Notes: a model not told the origin generated them from the sequence alone. A stretch of DNA of 64,000 nucleotides from Caryophanales bacterium UBA6768 (GCA_002453315.1 DKGO01000030.1:6742-70741); one strand, 5' to 3'; positions 1-8,431 are shown, numbered from the stretch's first letter. Numbers and translations are program-made.

Positions 1-518
1 ATCCGAACTATCTGTTCAATAATTTGTGAAGTAGCAGTCGGTTTCATATGTTGGTTCCCCTGAAAAAAGCCACGAATAATTGACATGGCAGGGATAATTA
101 ATAATGCAAAACTAACCGCCTTTATCACTTGGGCAATTTCTGCTACTTCTACATCATGATTTGTTCCATCATCATATGCGTATTTAGTTGCTAACCAATC
201 CGAACTAAAATACAAACCTAAAAATGCAAAAACCCCTGTAAAAAACATTAAAAACATGCCTACCCGAAAAACTTTGAAACCTATTTCTTCATAGCCTAAC
301 GAATTATATTTTGAAACAATTTTAGAAACAGCAGATGGTATACCAATTGTTGATATACCTAGTAAAATCGTATATGGGTTATAAGCAAAGTAATATAATA
401 CGATACCTTTTGGCCCGACTAGTTCATTAAAAGGTATCGCATAAATCATGCCTAAAAATTTGGAAATAATAGCAGCCCCTGTTAATAATACCGTTCCTTT
501 AACAATTTTATTCGACAT
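1..518 (-). CDS. MurJ/YtgP/SpoVB-type polysaccharide or lipid II flippase (5' part only)
   Basis: The gene runs off the left edge of the window, so only about 172 N-terminal residues are visible, with no stop codon. The protein starts MSNKIVKGTVLLTGAAIISK and continues as hydrophobic helices with the MATE-like flippase pattern of the MurJ/SpoVB/YtgP family (GLYYFAYNP-like turns, then GFFQGNQHMKPTATSQ). An AGGTG ribosome site lies 5 bases before the ATG. Such proteins flip undecaprenyl-linked cell-wall precursors across the membrane. The gene is divergent from the MurE-type cassette, which fits a cell-wall theme. Which paralogue it is (lipid II or another glycan) cannot be told from the part seen. 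Confidence 0.8.
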   Translation of the reverse strand, partial: MSNKIVKGTVLLTGAAIISKFLGMIYAIPFNELVGPKGIVLYYFAYNPYTILLGISTIGIPSAVSKIVSKYNSLGYEEIGFKVFRVGMFLMFFTGVFAFLGLYFSSDWLATKYAYDDGTNHDVEVAEIAQVIKAVSFALLIIPAMSIIRGFFQGNQHMKPTATSQIIEQIVR

Positions 519-818
519 TTTTTCACCTGCAAATAAATCTACGTAGACTTTATCATATTTTTAAACAAATGCTTTTTAAAAAACTACTATACTTATCAAT
601 CGAAGCTACTACTATTTTAACATATATTAACTTTGATAGATAAAATCTAAGTAATAATTCATTATTTACACTAATTTTTAACTTTTCTTAGGCTATATGT
701 CCATCGAAAATGAATAAATTATTGAAATCTATTCACAATGGTTTAATCCCTTGATGATTGTACTATTTAAGTATATAATTTTCGTATATTAATTTATATC
801 TTTAATAGGGAGATAACG
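519..818. other. Divergent intergenic region, flippase / MurE cassette
   Basis: This AT-rich spacer of 300 bases separates two divergent genes. It holds the promoter of the MurE cassette on the plus strand (annotated separately). On the minus strand there is only a weak TATGAT-like element at 552-557 with no convincing -35. No other gene or RNA structure was seen. Confidence 0.5.
751..779 (+). promoter_or_regulatory. Sigma-A promoter of the MurE / ATP-grasp / racemase cassette
   Basis: TTGATG at 751-756 and a perfect TATAAT at 774-779 are separated by exactly 17 bases. The expected start near 786 leaves a leader of about 30 bases ending in a GGGAGAT ribosome site before the ATG at 819. Confidence 0.7.
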
Positions 819-2303
819 ATGCAACTTAATCATTTGCTAAAGAATATTTCGATAATAGAGTCTAAATTTAATCATAATCCTAACATATCTAGTATTTCAT
901 ATCACACGAACACTGTGGCAAATAACCACCTATTTGTGTGTATTAAAGGGTTTAAAACGGACGGGCATAAATTTTTAGCTGATGCAGTAGAAAAGGGAGC
1001 TGTTGCTGCTATTGTGGAAGAAATAAATGAAGGTATTCAAATTCCACAATTCAAAGTAGATAACAGCCGAAAGGCTTTAGCCATTTTAAGCCATTATTTT
1101 TATGGACAACCCTCCAAGGATATGAAAATGATCGGGGTCACTGCAACCAATGGGAAAACAACAACATCTTATATGATGAACTCCATTTTTGAAAATCATG
1201 GTTATACAACAGGTTTGGTTGGTAGCGTCAATGTCAAAATGGGGGATGATTATACACCCTCCAGATTAACTACCCCCGAATCATTAGATTTGCACCGGTA
1301 TTTTAATGAAATGCGAAAATTACACACCTCCCATGTTATTATGGAGGTTTCTTCTGCTGCTCAAGAAATGCACCGAGTAGAAGGAATTAAATATGATATT
1401 GTCACATTAAACAATATTAATAAGGAACATATAGAAACCCATGGTTCATTTGAAAGGTATGTTGATGTTAAAACACGCCTTATAAAAAATGCAGAAGAAA
1501 ATAGTATTGCGATTTTAAATATTGACTGTTTGGAGGCACGTCAATTATTAAATCAAACGAAAGCAAAAACCATTACTTTTGGGGTTAACGATACTTCTGG
1601 TGACATCTCAATTCGCGATTTAGATTTGTCAACTGGTAGAGCCAACTTCACTGTGATCATAAATAAACAAATTAATTTACCAGATATTTCTATCTATCCA
1701 ACTACTTTTAAAATTGAGTTAGGTATACCAGGTTTACATTCTGTTTCTAATTCACTGATTGCAATGATCACTTCATTGATTTACAACATACCAATCACGA
1801 CGATACAAGAAACATTAAAATCATTTACAGGAGTTGAACGCAGGTTTCAATTCATACATGAACAAGAGGTCACGATTATCGATGACCATTTTGCCAACTC
1901 TGGAAATATTGATGTCACTTTAGAAACAATATTTATGATGAACTTTAACCATTTTCACTTATTATATGCTGTTCGCGGTCAACGGGGACCTACTGTCAAT
2001 CGTGAAAATGCTGAAACAGTCGTGAAATGGGCTAAAAAATTAGACATTAAAAAAATTACTGTTACTAAGAGCTCATCACATGTAACCGAATATGACAAGG
2101 TAACTGAAGAAGAAACAAAAGCATTTATTGATGTGATGGAATCAGCTAATATTGAGGTCCATCTCTTTAATGAGCTCGATGATGCTATCTATGAAATTCT
2201 TGCCGACCTTTCCCATAAAGACTTAGTATTGTTAGCCGGATGTCAAGGGATGGACGATGGGGCAAATATTGCATTAAATAATTTGAATCTAATTAAGATA
2301 TAA
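819..2303 (+). CDS. Divergent MurE-family UDP-MurNAc-peptide amino acid ligase
   Basis: The 494-residue protein has the Mur ligase layout: an N-terminal UDP-binding domain (LFVCIKGFKTDGHKF at about 38-52), an ATP-binding P-loop TATNGKTTT at 108-116, LTTPES, MEVSS and a C-terminal ligase domain. MurE adds the third amino acid to UDP-MurNAc-Ala-D-Glu in the cytoplasm. Several MurE signatures are altered. EVSSHAL reads EVSSAAQ, and the DNPR (meso-DAP) or DNPA (Lys) specificity motif is replaced by SSSH in the context VTKSSSHVTE. The GGDRD/KRP region reads RGQRGPTVNRENA. The substrate is therefore not meso-DAP by the known rule; L-Orn, L-Lys or another amine is possible. It is the first gene of a co-directional trio with an ATP-grasp ligase and an Asp/Glu racemase. 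The alternative of a cyanophycin-like or other peptide ligase is not excluded. Confidence 0.75.
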   Translation: MQLNHLLKNISIIESKFNHNPNISSISYHTNTVANNHLFVCIKGFKTDGHKFLADAVEKGAVAAIVEEINEGIQIPQFKVDNSRKALAILSHYFYGQPSKDMKMIGVTATNGKTTTSYMMNSIFENHGYTTGLVGSVNVKMGDDYTPSRLTTPESLDLHRYFNEMRKLHTSHVIMEVSSAAQEMHRVEGIKYDIVTLNNINKEHIETHGSFERYVDVKTRLIKNAEENSIAILNIDCLEARQLLNQTKAKTITFGVNDTSGDISIRDLDLSTGRANFTVIINKQINLPDISIYPTTFKIELGIPGLHSVSNSLIAMITSLIYNIPITTIQETLKSFTGVERRFQFIHEQEVTIIDDHFANSGNIDVTLETIFMMNFNHFHLLYAVRGQRGPTVNRENAETVVKWAKKLDIKKITVTKSSSHVTEYDKVTEEETKAFIDVMESANIEVHLFNELDDAIYEILADLSHKDLVLLAGCQGMDDGANIALNNLNLIKI

Positions 2304-2342
2304 TTTTATACGTATCAATACGTTGACTAGGAAGTGAACCTA

Positions 2343-3521
2343 ATGGGTCATAAAGCTGTTATTTTAGGGAATAATTATTACATTGGTTTGAGCGCTATTC
2401 GTTGTTTAGGGGCAAAAGGGGTCCATACCGTAGCCATCGATTATTCAAATGTTGAACGTTATGGGGCATCTTCTAAATACTGTCACGAAAAATTAATTGC
2501 TCCTCACTATAATAAAAACAAAGAGGAGTTTATTCAGTTTTTAATCAATTACGCTAAAAAACAAGACAAACAACCTTTATTATTACCTTGCCACGATTCT
2601 TATGTCGAGGTGATTGATCAGTATTTAGAGGAATTAAAACAATACTATTTAATTCCACAAACGGAAAAGGGACTTTATACAGAAGTTATGGATAAAGACA
2701 GTCTATTTAGACTAGCGAATAAACATGGGATAAAGGCACCTGAATCTGTTGAAATAGATGATCCGGACTTCCACCAAATAATTAAAAACACCATTAAATT
2801 CCCATGCTTAGTAAAGCCTGTTGATTCACCACAATTTATGAAAAAGTTTAGGAAAAAACTCTTTAAAGTTTATTCTTTCGAGGAATTAGAATCTTCTATT
2901 AATAAAGCAAAAAACGAAAATCTCGAAGTTATCGTTCAAAGAATCATCCCCGGCTCTGACGATCATATGTATACATTTGATGCTTATTTAAATCAAGATG
3001 CCAAAGTAACCCACTGGACAACGTGTCAAAAATTACGGCAATATCCAATTAATTTCGGAGCATCTGTATACACAATTCAACAACATACACCTGAATTATA
3101 TGATTTAGGAAAACAATTTTTAGAAGCAATAAAATTTAAAGGATTTGCCGAAATAGAGTTTAAAAAAGATGAGGAGACAGGTGAATTTTATTTAATAGAA
3201 ATAAATGCTAGAATAACAAACTTTAATAGTCTATTAAATAAAATTGGGCTAAATTTTCCATACATTACATACAGGGAAATGATAGGAGAGCCTTTAGAGC
3301 CTTTCCAAATTACTCAAAATACAAATAGGGCATTTTGTTATTTATTCGAGGACCTTTTATCAATTAAAGGCTATTTAAAAACAAGGCAACTTTCCTTAAA
3401 GGAAGTCATTTCATCTTACTTTAGACCGAAAGCATATGCAATATGGGATTGGAAAGATATAAAGCCATTGATTCACTTTTATTTTATCCTTGTCCAAAAA
3501 GTATTAAATAAAGTATTTTAG
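2343..3521 (+). CDS. ATP-grasp carboxylate-amine ligase, candidate D-aspartate ligase
   Basis: The protein (392 residues from this start) has the ATP-grasp fold: an N-terminal ILGNNYYIGLSAIR Rossmann-like segment, the ATP-binding Lys in FPCLVKPV (Lys158), EVIVQRIIPG, and the metal-binding acids in GFAEIEFKK and LIEINAR (about 267-290). ATP-grasp D-aspartate ligases (Aslfm of Enterococcus faecium, AslA of Lactococcus) activate D-Asp and attach it to the side-chain amine of the third residue of peptidoglycan precursors, and their genes neighbour an aspartate racemase, as here. The GTG at 2334 sits on the AGGAAGTGA ribosome site (2329-2337), so the ATG at 2343, 5 bases after it, is preferred. 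Function is inferred from fold and context; other peptide ligases share the fold. Confidence 0.7.
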   Translation: MGHKAVILGNNYYIGLSAIRCLGAKGVHTVAIDYSNVERYGASSKYCHEKLIAPHYNKNKEEFIQFLINYAKKQDKQPLLLPCHDSYVEVIDQYLEELKQYYLIPQTEKGLYTEVMDKDSLFRLANKHGIKAPESVEIDDPDFHQIIKNTIKFPCLVKPVDSPQFMKKFRKKLFKVYSFEELESSINKAKNENLEVIVQRIIPGSDDHMYTFDAYLNQDAKVTHWTTCQKLRQYPINFGASVYTIQQHTPELYDLGKQFLEAIKFKGFAEIEFKKDEETGEFYLIEINARITNFNSLLNKIGLNFPYITYREMIGEPLEPFQITQNTNRAFCYLFEDLLSIKGYLKTRQLSLKEVISSYFRPKAYAIWDWKDIKPLIHFYFILVQKVLNKVF

Positions 3522-3597
3522 TTAAACATTGTAAAGTTACGAAATTATTTGCATATTGAATACTGCATAAAACATCAATTTGTAAAGGAAGTATTAC

Positions 3598-4290
3598 ATG
3601 AAACCTTACAAGCTTGGAATTCTGGGTGGAATGGGTTCTTTTGCTACGGCAACATTTTTCCAAAGAATTGTTGAAAATACAAAGGCAAAAAATGACCAAG
3701 AACACATCGATATGATTATATTAAATCATGCTAGTTTACCCGACAGGACCGAGACCATCATCAATAATAAAAATCAGGATTTTTTACAGGCTATTAAAGG
3801 TGATCTTAAGTTGCTAGAAAACAAAGTAAATCATATCGCTATCCCTTGTAATACTTCACATTATTATATGGAAGATATGCAAAAAATGGTTACCATTCCG
3901 ATCATTAATATGGTTCAATCAACGGTGAAAAAAATTCGGTCCGATTTTGGTGAAAACAGTCGAGTGGCTGTTCTTGCTACAGATGGAACAATCCAAACTA
4001 AAGTTTACGAAAGGGAATTAACTAAACATGGTTTAGTCTACCATCCATTAAATGAAACACTACAATCACAAGTTATGGATATTATTTATCAATTTAAGGC
4101 TGATTCCCAATATACAACACCAGTACTTACTAACATTATCCGGCATCTAATTACTGATGATCAATGTGATTGTGTTATTGTAGCATGTACCGAGTTGTCC
4201 TGTATTGCAATCGATCCAGATTTAAAGCTTTATTATGTGGATGCTTTAGACGTTCTAGTTGAACAGTCCATCAAATCTGCAAAAGCATAA
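3598..4290 (+). CDS. racD: Aspartate/glutamate racemase family protein
   Basis: The 230-residue protein has the PLP-independent Asp/Glu racemase layout, with an N-terminal GILGGMGSFAT motif and two catalytic cysteines, Cys84 in AIPCNTSHYY and Cys197 in VACTELS. These take the proton from opposite faces of the alpha carbon. The asparagine-threonine after each Cys is conserved. A GGAAG site precedes the ATG by 6 bases, 76 bases after the ATP-grasp gene, with a terminator directly after it. In D-aspartate cross-bridge systems the racemase supplies D-Asp to the ATP-grasp ligase, and that is the inferred job here. An independent glutamate racemase role cannot be ruled out. Confidence 0.82.
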   Translation: MKPYKLGILGGMGSFATATFFQRIVENTKAKNDQEHIDMIILNHASLPDRTETIINNKNQDFLQAIKGDLKLLENKVNHIAIPCNTSHYYMEDMQKMVTIPIINMVQSTVKKIRSDFGENSRVAVLATDGTIQTKVYERELTKHGLVYHPLNETLQSQVMDIIYQFKADSQYTTPVLTNIIRHLITDDQCDCVIVACTELSCIAIDPDLKLYYVDALDVLVEQSIKSAKA

Positions 4291-4308
4291 ATATTTCAAA
4301 TAATAATA

Positions 4309-4348
4309 AAAAACTGTGTATCTGATAAAACTAATACACAGTTTTTTT
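4309..4348. terminator. Bidirectional terminator between the racemase and oxidase operons
   Basis: An 8-bp perfect stem, ACTGTGTA with TACACAGT, has A-runs on its left and a T7 run on its right, so it works for both converging operons. The T-run overlaps the stop codon of the minus-strand membrane protein gene. Confidence 0.85.
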
Positions 4349-4916
4349 AATGATTTATTTCTTCTTCTCTCCGATCAACAAACGCAAACTGTATAACGTA
4401 CAACAACATAAATACAGTAATAAATAAAAAGCCCCAGCCTAACATTTTTTGTTCAGATTCTAAATAATTGTTACACACTTGAATTGGTGAATCGATATAC
4501 AACCATGCCATCATCCCAAACATTGGAATATAGTTAAATACGATAAATCCCTTTGCGATGGCACTTAATTTTGACCAACTATCATAAAGTACAATCCCTA
4601 CTAAGAAGGGCAAACTTACAAACTTAAATATTTCAACTGAAGAGACAGTAATTGCTTCATCCATTGCTCGGGGAATCATCCAGTACATCGTGACAAAATA
4701 TACGAGTAAAATACCGGGAATTCCATTCTTATTCCATTGTTTGAAAAACCGTCCGCATCTCTTTTTAACGTATTCCCCCATAAATAATCCAGCTATAATT
4801 AGTAATGGAATTTGAATGAGCATATGGGTTAACATCCATGTCTCTAACAATTTAATTGTTGGTGGGAGGAGTAAAATGATATAAAGTAACAAGCCGTATA
4901 TAAATCTTTTGATCAT
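4347..4916 (-). CDS. Small polytopic membrane protein of the heme-copper oxidase operon
   Basis: The 189-residue protein has about five hydrophobic helices, including LLLYIILLLPPTIKLL, LIQIPLLIIAGLFMG, ILLVYFVTMYWMIP and MLGWGFLFITVFMLLYVIQ. It is the third gene of an operon with subunit II and subunit I of a heme-copper oxidase, starting 27 bases after subunit I. The segment MLTHMLIQIPLLIIAG is loosely like the HMxQH region of CtaG-type assembly proteins, but I cannot assign the family firmly. An assembly or accessory role for the oxidase is inference from position. Confidence 0.6.
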   Translation of the reverse strand: MIKRFIYGLLLYIILLLPPTIKLLETWMLTHMLIQIPLLIIAGLFMGEYVKKRCGRFFKQWNKNGIPGILLVYFVTMYWMIPRAMDEAITVSSVEIFKFVSLPFLVGIVLYDSWSKLSAIAKGFIVFNYIPMFGMMAWLYIDSPIQVCNNYLESEQKMLGWGFLFITVFMLLYVIQFAFVDRREEEINH

Positions 4917-4943
4917 GTTATACTCCTCCTTTTCTGATATTAT

Positions 4944-6401
4944 TTAAGCTGTTTTATTTGTCACAATTTCTTTTTTACTTCCCATTAAATAACGAATAAT
5001 TTGAATGAGAAATACTGATATTGATAGAATAAGGAATATTCCCGAAATACCACCAAATACTGCTGGGGCCATCCATTCTTCAAAATGTTGTGCAAATTTT
5101 CTTGGTGTACTTAATGCTCCTGAAGTTAAAAATCCGAAACTAACCCCCATAATAGAAGCAATGTATAATACGTAAGCAATTTTTGATATTGAATTAGGTT
5201 TTAAGCCAACATCGATTTTCATTAAGTAAAACATAAACCCAAAAATCATTGCAACAACCCCGAGTCCCATATACATATGAAAATGGCCCGGTACCCACTT
5301 GGTATTATGCATGACATGGTTAACAATGATCGCCGAGTCTAATATTGCTGGAATTACTCCCGCAGTCCAACCAAACATCGAAACAAATATTAGTGCTGAA
5401 GCCATATCCCACTTTATACCAGATTTATAAATGATCATTAATGCTCCATAAGCTGTAATGACAAGTACAGGAAGCCCGTTTGCAAAAGATAATACTTGTC
5501 CTAACACTAGTGCCCAAGATGGCATCACTGTATCTTGTAATAAATGGTGAGGATAAACGATCATCGTAAAAATGGTCGACATTGTCCAGGCAATCAGGAA
5601 AGGCTTGTTCGACTTCCATGGACGTCCTGTTGAACGTGATAAAATTTCATATACAGCAATTACTGCCATATAAATAGTTGAGTTAGCTAAAATATGACCG
5701 AATGCAAAAGTTAAATTTTTTGCTAGTAATGGATCAAATGTAAAGCTTGGATTTAACACAGTAATTACGTTCATAATAATGACAATTGTTCCAGATATTA
5801 ATGCTGCTGTATTAACGATGACAACCATTGTACTTGCAACAACTGTTGTTGGTGGAGCATCGGCTTCTGACTTTTTACCGGAAATAACGTCCCATCCTAG
5901 TCCTTTTGCCAAACTTCCATAATTTTTTATAATTGCTCTTCCACAATCCAATAATAATAATAATAACCCTAATCCAACTAATTGTAGACCTAGTAACCAT
6001 AATAATGCACCGGCAGTTCCCCATGCTCCAGCAGAAATGGCTGGTAATGGATAAAGAAATGTCCACGTACTAGAGTAGTCAAAACCAATAATTCCAACAA
6101 TAATCATAACGACACCGATTAAAAACAATGTTAAATTGACCTTTAAAATCGATCTGCTCAATTGAACATAATGACTTAAAAAATACCACATAATTCCGGA
6201 AGTTGCTAATACCGCTGCCCCAATCATACCTGTGCCGTGTAAGGTTAGAAATTGATAAAAAGCAGCTGGTCCAAAATCAATGACTCCACCTTGCTGTAAT
6301 AGCATTAACACACCAAACATCATCATTAAAATGACAACTGCTCCCGCAATTATTAGTTGTGTGATAATTGTATTATCTTTCGTTAATTTGACATGATTCA
6401 T
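4944..6401 (-). CDS. cbaA: Heme-copper oxidase subunit I, b(o/a)3-like; possible nitric oxide reductase
   Basis: The 485-residue protein has about 12 membrane helices and the heme-copper ligands: His55 (HGTGM), His236 (FGHILAN), His285-His286 (YPHHLLQD), and His373/His375 in WVPGHFHMYMG. The sequence NHVMHNTKWVPGHFH is close to ba3-type (B-family) oxidases. In oxygen-reducing B-family enzymes the residue four after the first CuB His is the cross-linked Tyr (His-Pro-Ile-Val-Tyr in Thermus ba3). Here it is Asn240. Loss of that Tyr is a hallmark of NO reductases in this superfamily, so NO rather than O2 may be the substrate. The gene follows a CuA-type subunit II. Oxygen reductase remains the alternative. 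Confidence 0.85.
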   Translation of the reverse strand: MNHVKLTKDNTIITQLIIAGAVVILMMMFGVLMLLQQGGVIDFGPAAFYQFLTLHGTGMIGAAVLATSGIMWYFLSHYVQLSRSILKVNLTLFLIGVVMIIVGIIGFDYSSTWTFLYPLPAISAGAWGTAGALLWLLGLQLVGLGLLLLLLDCGRAIIKNYGSLAKGLGWDVISGKKSEADAPPTTVVASTMVVIVNTAALISGTIVIIMNVITVLNPSFTFDPLLAKNLTFAFGHILANSTIYMAVIAVYEILSRSTGRPWKSNKPFLIAWTMSTIFTMIVYPHHLLQDTVMPSWALVLGQVLSFANGLPVLVITAYGALMIIYKSGIKWDMASALIFVSMFGWTAGVIPAILDSAIIVNHVMHNTKWVPGHFHMYMGLGVVAMIFGFMFYLMKIDVGLKPNSISKIAYVLYIASIMGVSFGFLTSGALSTPRKFAQHFEEWMAPAVFGGISGIFLILSISVFLIQIIRYLMGSKKEIVTNKTA

Positions 6402-6426
6402 TTTACTCGTCCACTCCCATCTTTAT

Positions 6427-6948
6427 TTACTTTACTTCAAATTCTAATTTCATTAAATGATGGCCTAAGCCACAATATTCAAGACATAATACTTGATAAG
6501 TTCCTGGTTTTTCAAAAGTTAGATAAAATGAGTTTTCATAATCTGGCATTGCTTGAGTTTGGGCAATCAAATCCATTTCTGAATTATATATACCGAATCC
6601 ATGGGTCACATCCCGAGTAGTCACATTAAATTTCACCGTATCCCCTACTGAAAATTCTTCTTGGGACATTTCAAAGCCAAATTGAAAAGCTTCAGCATCA
6701 ACTTCAATTATGTCTGCACTTTGTACATGGGATGGTTCATTAAAAGGTAGCTCTCTTAATGTATATATCGTTACAACTAACATTAAAATAACGAGCAATA
6801 CACCATAAATGGAACGTGCTTTATACCATTTTTTTATGATTGGTTGATAATCTTGACTGTCTTTAGATTTTATTGCCACCCATAAAAAAACTCCCGCAAT
6901 AAGTAAAATAAAAAATAAAGTTGTAAACCATACGACAATTTGTATCAA
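6427..6948 (-). CDS. cbaB: Heme-copper oxidase subunit II with CuA site
   Basis: Two membrane helices are followed by an extracellular cupredoxin domain with all CuA ligands: His116 (THGFGIY), then Cys155-x-Glu157-x-Cys159, His163 and Met166 in CLEYCGLGHHLM. The subunit passes electrons from a cytochrome c to subunit I. The start is set at TTG 6948 (173 aa) because AGGAGGAGGAA (6954-6964) lies 5-7 bases before it. An in-frame ATG at 6975 has no ribosome site and would put this AGGAGG inside the gene. It is the first gene of the operon, 25 bases before subunit I, and a Fnr-type promoter lies just upstream. A possible donor, the lipoprotein cytochrome c-551, is encoded at 14240-14560. Confidence 0.85.
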   Translation of the reverse strand: MIQIVVWFTTLFFILLIAGVFLWVAIKSKDSQDYQPIIKKWYKARSIYGVLLVILMLVVTIYTLRELPFNEPSHVQSADIIEVDAEAFQFGFEMSQEEFSVGDTVKFNVTTRDVTHGFGIYNSEMDLIAQTQAMPDYENSFYLTFEKPGTYQVLCLEYCGLGHHLMKLEFEVK

Positions 6949-7006
6949 TATTATTCCTCCTCCTACTTCTAACATTTTAAAAGTGAATATAAACTCATTT
7001 ATCTAT

Positions 7007-7049
7007 ATCATAAAAAAAAAACGATAGAATAAGTGTGATTTAAATCACT
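7007..7049 (-). promoter_or_regulatory. Fnr/CRP-family site and -10 element of the oxidase operon
   Basis: TGTGATTTAAATCACT at 7034-7049 matches the B. subtilis Fnr consensus TGTGA-N6-TCACA in 9 of 10 defined bases. On the minus strand TATGAT lies at 7012-7007. With the start at 7000 (an A on the transcribed strand) the -10 is at -12 to -7 and the site is centred at -41.5, the geometry of class II activation. The leader to the TTG start is about 52 bases. The site also forms the inner stem of the minJ terminator. Confidence 0.65.
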
Positions 7050-7065
7050 GCTTTTCTATCATTTT
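7012..7065 (-). terminator. Terminator of the ctpB-minJ transcript
   Basis: On the minus strand an outer stem GATAGAA/TTCTATC and an inner stem GTGATTT/AAATCAC are followed by a run of nine T. It lies 50 bases after the minJ stop codon. Its inner palindrome doubles as the Fnr-type site. Confidence 0.75.
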
Positions 7066-7116
7066 TAACTGTATACGACAAATTAGTTAACTTTTAATTG
7101 AAGAAAATTCCAATAA

Positions 7117-8319
7117 TCAATTACTTTTGCGATGACGTCGGTATGGTGCTTCTGGAAAAGATAATCCAAGTTCATAATGATCTTCCTCAAAAAATGCACT
7201 CGTAACAAATCTCACTTCCCCATGTACATCTAAAACCTCCAGTTTAAAAAAAGCCCCACTATTTTGTAACGCTTCATAAAATTCATTCGTATTCCTTACT
7301 AACTGATCATTCACCTTAACAATCGTTTCCCCGACTGATATGCTTAACCGGTCTGCGGGTCCATCAGGTTTAACGGCTAACACTCTTATTCCACGATTTA
7401 ACAACGTAAAATAAGGTGGTTTTTTTTGGTCATTTAATGTATAGCGATATTTTATATATTCCCTTCCTATGATCGCTATAACAATTGAAAGCAACGAAAG
7501 GATGGGTAAATAAATGCTAGCAATCGACAATAACATGACAATTAAAGCTAATATCATGATAGATTGGAAATATTTCCTTACTATTTTAAATGGCAATGCT
7601 CCCTGTAAACGAATATGAAATCCGATTAAAAAAGGAAATAATAACATTTGAAAAGAATGATCGCCGAGATTTACTAATGGAAAAATTGGTTCAATTCCAT
7701 TCAACATAGTTGATGGTATAAACAAAAAGAAAGGAATAATTGCCATTTTCTTTGCATGTTGTTCACCAACCCAACTCCCTCTTTGACTACGATATAACGA
7801 AGGATACGTCGGTTCTTTTGCGTTTTTTCTGATTAGAAATGCTTCCGAAAGTAATAAGACAGACATCAGGATAGAAAGACTTGTTAAAATATGAACTGAA
7901 GTTAATGAAAATGAAATATATTCCTCCATAAAATGCAATGGTAATAAAGGGAGCAATAAAACTAATAAAAAGGTGATTCCTATCGTATAACTTGCAGACA
8001 ACATGGAGAGTGAACCAAATAAACTTAAAATTATCGTTACAAAAATCATTAAAATAATAATTTCCCTTGATAAAACAAGACCAAAAATAATGGATAATAC
8101 CGAAATAATGACACCAAATGTTATCGATATAACCCACGTTTTTTTAATTTCAGAAAATAATGGGTAAATTTTCGATGCGAAATTATTTCTTTCATTTTTT
8201 ATACGTTTTTTACTAATGACTAATAGTAATAGGAATGACCAGTATAATATCGGATTTAAAAATACCATCATCATTCCTTTTAAAAGTTCATACCCCCACG
8301 TTTCTAGCAAGTTATTCAC
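7117..8319 (-). CDS. minJ: Cell division topological determinant MinJ
   Basis: The 400-residue protein has about eight N-terminal membrane helices and a C-terminal cytoplasmic PDZ domain (about 300-385, including GIRVLAVKPDGPADRLSISVGE). Length and layout match MinJ/SwrAB of B. subtilis (about 397 aa), which bridges DivIVA and MinD at the septum and affects swarming. The gene directly follows ctpB, the same neighbour as in B. subtilis. It ends 50 bases before a terminator. A general PDZ membrane protein would be the fallback call. Confidence 0.85.
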   Translation of the reverse strand: MNNLLETWGYELLKGMMMVFLNPILYWSFLLLLVISKKRIKNERNNFASKIYPLFSEIKKTWVISITFGVIISVLSIIFGLVLSREIIILMIFVTIILSLFGSLSMLSASYTIGITFLLVLLLPLLPLHFMEEYISFSLTSVHILTSLSILMSVLLLSEAFLIRKNAKEPTYPSLYRSQRGSWVGEQHAKKMAIIPFFLFIPSTMLNGIEPIFPLVNLGDHSFQMLLFPFLIGFHIRLQGALPFKIVRKYFQSIMILALIVMLLSIASIYLPILSLLSIVIAIIGREYIKYRYTLNDQKKPPYFTLLNRGIRVLAVKPDGPADRLSISVGETIVKVNDQLVRNTNEFYEALQNSGAFFKLEVLDVHGEVRFVTSAFFEEDHYELGLSFPEAPYRRHRKSN

Positions 8320-8431
8320 CCTCTATGCGATATCTAGTTTTAAAATTCTAGAAAAGTACTGATTTATTTAATACTATGTTAAATGTTATATGATGTTTAA
8401 CCATTACCCACTAATCTTAATAATATGCTGT

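Noticed and set aside
2334..2342. GTG start for the ATP-grasp gene
   Set aside because: It overlaps the AGGAAGTGA ribosome site; the ATG at 2343 is correctly spaced.
3484..3705. 73-codon minus-strand frame over the racemase start
   Set aside because: It overlaps two well-supported plus-strand genes and has no ribosome site.
6949..6975. ATG start at 6975 for oxidase subunit II
   Set aside because: It has no ribosome site and places AGGAGGAGG inside the coding sequence; TTG 6948 is correctly spaced after it.
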